Source: Alphaproteobacteria bacterium UBA2954 | GTDB lineage: Bacteria; Pseudomonadota; Alphaproteobacteria; Puniceispirillales; Puniceispirillaceae | Assembly (NCBI GenBank): GCA_002348585.1 | Contig: DEBO01000072.1 | Location: 30,610 to 41,542 of the forward strand | Direction: 5' to 3' | Length of the DNA: 10,933 bases | Notes under the pieces: generated by a model | The model's input: only the letters and a program-made list of their open reading frames with translations | What the model was told of the DNA's origin: nothing | Database searches by the model: none | Position numbers and translations under genes: made by a program | Shown: piece after piece, positions 8,268 to 10,933 of the stretch | Position numbering within the stretch: position 1 is the stretch's first letter | Layout of the letters: each line of letters starts with the position of its first letter

Positions 8268-10005
8268 GAATCGCCCCTTTTTCGCCGATACGCAGATCTG
8301 GCTCGAGAGTTTGGCGGATTTCAGGCTGATTTATGTCAACAGGATGAACATTCAAAATCGGCGCAATTCGTGTTACAATTTCAGCGATAACAGGAGCAGC
8401 AACCCAGCCCGCAGTAGCATATCCATAAGAATGTTCCTGGGGCTTTGGCTCGTCTACCATCACAAAGACGAGATATTCAGGATCATTTATGGGAAAGGCA
8501 GCTACGACTGAAACCAGATTTGCTGTTTTATCATAACGTTTGTTTTTAATTTTTTCGGCAGTTCCCGTTTTTGCACCAACCAGATAGCCAGGTGCTTTAG
8601 CAAGATTGGCTGTGCCATCTTCGTGAGAAACCGCAAGCCTCATCATTGAACGGACTTTGCGTGTGGTCTCATCAGAAAAAATCCGAACACGCTCAAATAG
8701 CTCATCAGGCCTGCGCTTCAAAAGAGTCGGGGCGATAAACTCTCCTGTTCCTGCCGCTGCACTCACCGCTCCTGCAACATGAATAGGGCTGACAGATATG
8801 CCATGTCCAAAGCTGATAGTGTAAGACGACAGCCGTCCCCATCTTGCCGGATACAGTGGCTGCGCGGTTTCAGTCAGCTCAAGGGAAGGGCGTACCAGAA
8901 GGCCCAACTTGTCCATATAGCTACGCTGGATGTTAGGGCCAATATCTTCTGCAATGCGAGCAGATCCGATATTTGACGAAAAAACAAGTACTTCTGATAA
9001 ATTCAGAAATCGGTCATGAGGGTGATAGTCACGGATGGGAAAGTTGCCAACGCGTAAAGGACGGGTTACATCATAAGTTGAGTTTAGACTGGCAGAGCCC
9101 ACCTCCAAGGCAATCGCCGTATTAAGAACTTTGAAAATGCTGCCCATTTCAAACACGCCTTTGGTGGCCTGATTAAACAAGGCCTCTGTTTTAGCTGCAG
9201 CATAGCGATTGGGGTCATAATCTGGCAGAGATGTAATGGCAATGATTTCGCCTGTTTTGATTTTAGTGACTAGGCCTGTTCCGCCACGGGCTTCAAAGGT
9301 TTTAATCTGTTTGGCCAGGGCGCGCCTGACAACTGCCTGGACACCCAGATCAATAGACAGGCTGATTTTATAGCCAGCAGCTAATTTGTCTTCCATGCTT
9401 TTTTCAACGCCAGCAATGCCTCTCCCGTCACGGTTAACCTGACCCAGAATGTGGGCAGCTTCCTTTCCATTGGGATAGGTGCGCAGATTTGACGGCGTAA
9501 TGAAAATGCCTGGCAGGCCCAGGCTTAAAATGGCGGCGTGCCGGCGCGGCGTTATCTTTCTGTCCAGTTCCACATACCGGGTCTTGCGAGATAATGCTGT
9601 CAGAATCTCTCCGCTTGTCTTGTCAGGTAGAAGAGCAGAAAGCTTATTCGCGACCTCAAAAGGGTCAAGGATTTGGTTCGGGTCGGCATGCAAGGTCATG
9701 ACCGGTATCGTCTGTGCCAGCACCCGGCCGTTACGATCGTGAATCGTACCTCTGTCAGCACCGGTCAATCTAACATAAACTTCTGTATCCGTATTTTTTG
9801 AAGTGGTGGCGAGATGAAATGCCTTTGCGCCGATGACTACAAAACAAGAAACTGCAAGGGCCGCGGCGAAGATCAGCCGCTTCTGGGCTGTTGTGCGGGA
9901 TTGTTCAGGCAGTGGTTGAGCAGGCCAGATTAATAACCACAGGTTGCTGAAAAAAGATGGTTCGTGAACAGGACCGACACGGTTGCAAGACAAAGGGTCG
10001 TTCAT
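8254..10005 (-). CDS. ftsI: Septal peptidoglycan transpeptidase FtsI (penicillin-binding protein 3, class B)
   Basis: FtsI cross-links septal peptidoglycan in the periplasm and works with FtsW. The 583 residues match the family. An N-terminal cytoplasmic tail of about 42 residues is followed by one membrane segment (about 43-62), then the non-catalytic domain with RGTIHDRNGRVLA (85-97) and the transpeptidase domain. The three penicillin-binding motifs are present: SIFK (289-292) with the acylated Ser at 289 in EMGSIFK, SSN (343-345), and KTGTAEK (479-485). There is no PASTA repeat, and no transglycosylase domain, so it is class B. FtsI rather than the elongation PBP2 is inferred from its place after ftsL. 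The ATG overlaps the ftsL stop as ATGA, with AGGA 7 bases upstream; its 3' end overlaps murE by 14 bases. Confidence 0.97.
   Translation of the reverse strand: MNDPLSCNRVGPVHEPSFFSNLWLLIWPAQPLPEQSRTTAQKRLIFAAALAVSCFVVIGAKAFHLATTSKNTDTEVYVRLTGADRGTIHDRNGRVLAQTIPVMTLHADPNQILDPFEVANKLSALLPDKTSGEILTALSRKTRYVELDRKITPRRHAAILSLGLPGIFITPSNLRTYPNGKEAAHILGQVNRDGRGIAGVEKSMEDKLAAGYKISLSIDLGVQAVVRRALAKQIKTFEARGGTGLVTKIKTGEIIAITSLPDYDPNRYAAAKTEALFNQATKGVFEMGSIFKVLNTAIALEVGSASLNSTYDVTRPLRVGNFPIRDYHPHDRFLNLSEVLVFSSNIGSARIAEDIGPNIQRSYMDKLGLLVRPSLELTETAQPLYPARWGRLSSYTISFGHGISVSPIHVAGAVSAAAGTGEFIAPTLLKRRPDELFERVRIFSDETTRKVRSMMRLAVSHEDGTANLAKAPGYLVGAKTGTAEKIKNKRYDKTANLVSVVAAFPINDPEYLVFVMVDEPKPQEHSYGYATAGWVAAPVIAEIVTRIAPILNVHPVDINQPEIRQTLEPDLRIGEKGAIRASY
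8274..8280 (-). promoter_or_regulatory. murE ribosome binding site
   Basis: AAAGGGG, 6 bases before the GTG codon at 8267 and inside ftsI, decides in favour of the GTG start for murE. Confidence 0.65.
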
Positions 10006-10310
10006 TGCTCTGTCCTAATATTTGTTTGCGGTTTGGCACGCCGCATGGGAATCGCCTCAAGTGGCAGGATTCTGTCTGATGTTATTGGGCGCATTAATAA
10101 AAGCCCGCTAGATAAGGTTAAGATTCGATCAGGACGGGTCACATAGGCCCATTCCGCCTCTAGAATGTGGGCCCGCTCTTTTGCTATTGATATTTCTTTT
10201 TGCAGACTGCGAAGCTGTTCAAACCGGCTGTCCACAGTCTGTTTAGAAATGTAAAGAACTGTTCCGCTGCCGCCCAGAACGACACAAATTGCAAGAACAA
10301 GCCTGATCAT
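10002..10310 (-). CDS. ftsL: Cell division protein FtsL
   Basis: FtsL is a small bitopic membrane protein that, with FtsB and FtsQ, links the early division ring to FtsW/FtsI and activates them. The 102-residue product has a hydrophobic segment at about residues 2-20, then a stretch with heptad-like spacing (about 27-52) that could form the short periplasmic coiled coil, then [12 protein letters not shown] (52-63), a motif characteristic of alphaproteobacterial FtsL, and a basic, probably flexible C-terminus. Sequence conservation in this family is low, so size, topology, that motif and the position between rsmH and ftsI carry the call. The ATG overlaps the rsmH stop as ATGA, and AGAGG lies 6 bases upstream. 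The stop overlaps the ftsI start the same way. Confidence 0.93.
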   Translation of the reverse strand: MIRLVLAICVVLGGSGTVLYISKQTVDSRFEQLRSLQKEISIAKERAHILEAEWAYVTRPDRILTLSSGLLLMRPITSDRILPLEAIPMRRAKPQTNIRTEQ

Positions 10311-10933
10311 GACAAACCTCTATGTAGTAGTGGTGTGGCTGGCGTATCTGTGCGCCTGGCGACACGCAATTTTGCTGATCGAGCCCTAGGATTCGCTAAT
10401 TTTTCTGCACTGCTAGGCAAAATTGGTTTACGAGTAACAAGTGTAAATAGAGGCGGACTGTATGCCTCCAGATCAGGTCGGTGGCGGGATGGGCGGCTTC
10501 TATGCCCGCTCATCCTAGCCATAAATTGTTTGACGATACGATCCTCAAGAGAATGAAAGCTGACTACAGCTACAATGCCTCCCGGCTTCAACAGATAAAC
10601 ACAGGCTGCCAGTGCGTGTTCCAGTTCGTCCAGCTCTTGATTGACGTGAATACGCAGAGCCTGAAATGTGCGTGTGGCGCTGTCCGGTTGGCCAGGCTTG
10701 GGTCGTGGCATGACACCGTGAATAATCTCTGCTAGCTGGCCTGTGCGCGTAATTGGGGAGTCCGTCCTGGCTTTGACAATGGCTCGTGCGATCCGGCGTG
10801 AGAAACGTTCCTCACCGTATCGCCAAAGGATATCGGCAATCTGTTGTTCCTTATAGGAATTGACCACATCGCCTGCGCTTTCCCCTGCTGGCGTCATCCG
10901 CATATCCAGCGGCCCGTCAAGACGAAAGGAAAA
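10307..10933 (-). CDS. rsmH: 16S rRNA (cytosine(1402)-N(4))-methyltransferase RsmH (MraW), partial (N-terminus beyond window)
   Basis: RsmH is a SAM-dependent methyltransferase that N4-methylates C1402 in the decoding centre of 16S rRNA; its gene commonly opens the dcw operon after mraZ. The frame is open to the window edge and encodes the last 208 residues; roughly the first 110-130 of a protein usually near 310-330 are missing, including the N-terminal SAM-binding loop. Residues read from the edge are [13 protein letters not shown], the well-known RsmH signature, so an internal Met at 10903 is not the real start. Further family motifs are [46 protein letters not shown] and [14 protein letters not shown] near the C-terminus. 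The TGA overlaps the ftsL ATG by 4 bases. Any mraZ and the operon promoter would lie at coordinates above the window. Confidence 0.97.
   Translation of the reverse strand, partial: FSFRLDGPLDMRMTPAGESAGDVVNSYKEQQIADILWRYGEERFSRRIARAIVKARTDSPITRTGQLAEIIHGVMPRPKPGQPDSATRTFQALRIHVNQELDELEHALAACVYLLKPGGIVAVVSFHSLEDRIVKQFMARMSGHRSRPSRHRPDLEAYSPPLFTLVTRKPILPSSAEKLANPRARSAKLRVARRTDTPATPLLHRGLS

Noticed and set aside
8194..8511. Plus-strand open frame of 105 codons across the ftsI/murE junction
   Set aside because: Antisense to two well-supported genes; the translation has no recognisable feature.
10200..10556. Plus-strand open frame of 118 codons opposite ftsL and rsmH
   Set aside because: Overlaps two conserved minus-strand genes and has no recognisable domain.
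10307..10903. A complete 198-residue RsmH starting at the internal Met at 10903
   Set aside because: The frame continues upstream to the window edge with [10 protein letters not shown], part of the RsmH signature, so the Met is internal and the gene is truncated by the window.
640..10933. Possible novel defence, mobile or accessory system within the cluster
   Set aside because: Every gene is a recognisable dcw member in the order usual for alphaproteobacteria; there is no inserted gene, repeat, integrase, or gap large enough to hide one.

Overview
The window is an ordinary and very compact stretch of the division and cell-wall (dcw) cluster of a bacterium, read entirely from the minus strand. 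In transcription order, from high to low coordinates, it holds rsmH (5' part cut by the window edge), ftsL, ftsI, murE, murF, mraY, murD, ftsW, murG and murC (3' part cut by the other edge). Eight genes are complete and two are partial. I see no RNA gene, mobile element, CRISPR array, repeat family or terminator, and no noncoding stretch longer than a few bases.

The gene order and several protein details point to an alphaproteobacterium. These are a small FtsL with the [16 protein letters not shown] motif, an FtsI with an EMGSIFK active-site context, and a MurC of the [25 protein letters not shown] type. Base composition looks moderate, near half G+C by eye, which fits some marine lineages such as SAR116-like bacteria better than high-GC rhizobia or Rhodobacter. 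That placement is only an inference. The DNPR motif in MurE implies meso-diaminopimelate peptidoglycan, so a Gram-negative-type wall.

Layout: at 10933-10307, RsmH is a 16S rRNA methyltransferase that usually heads the dcw operon. FtsL and FtsI (10310-8254) are septal division proteins. MurE and MurF (8267-5314) build the UDP-MurNAc-pentapeptide, and MraY (5324-4236) transfers it to the lipid carrier to make lipid I. MurD (4230-2884) adds D-Glu earlier in the cytoplasmic pathway. FtsW (2891-1755) is the septal glycan polymerase that partners FtsI. MurG (1755-640) makes lipid II, and MurC (643-1) adds L-Ala to UDP-MurNAc. The encoded order of ligation is therefore MurC, MurD, MurE, MurF, then MraY, MurG, and finally FtsW/FtsI at the septum.

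Nearly every gene junction overlaps by 1 to 14 bases, and most starts have a Shine-Dalgarno sequence inside the preceding gene. The set is therefore almost certainly one transcript with translational coupling, and its promoter lies outside the window. I found no sign of a previously undescribed system. The points most worth a second look are residue changes in otherwise conserved motifs of MurG, and to a lesser degree MurF and FtsW.
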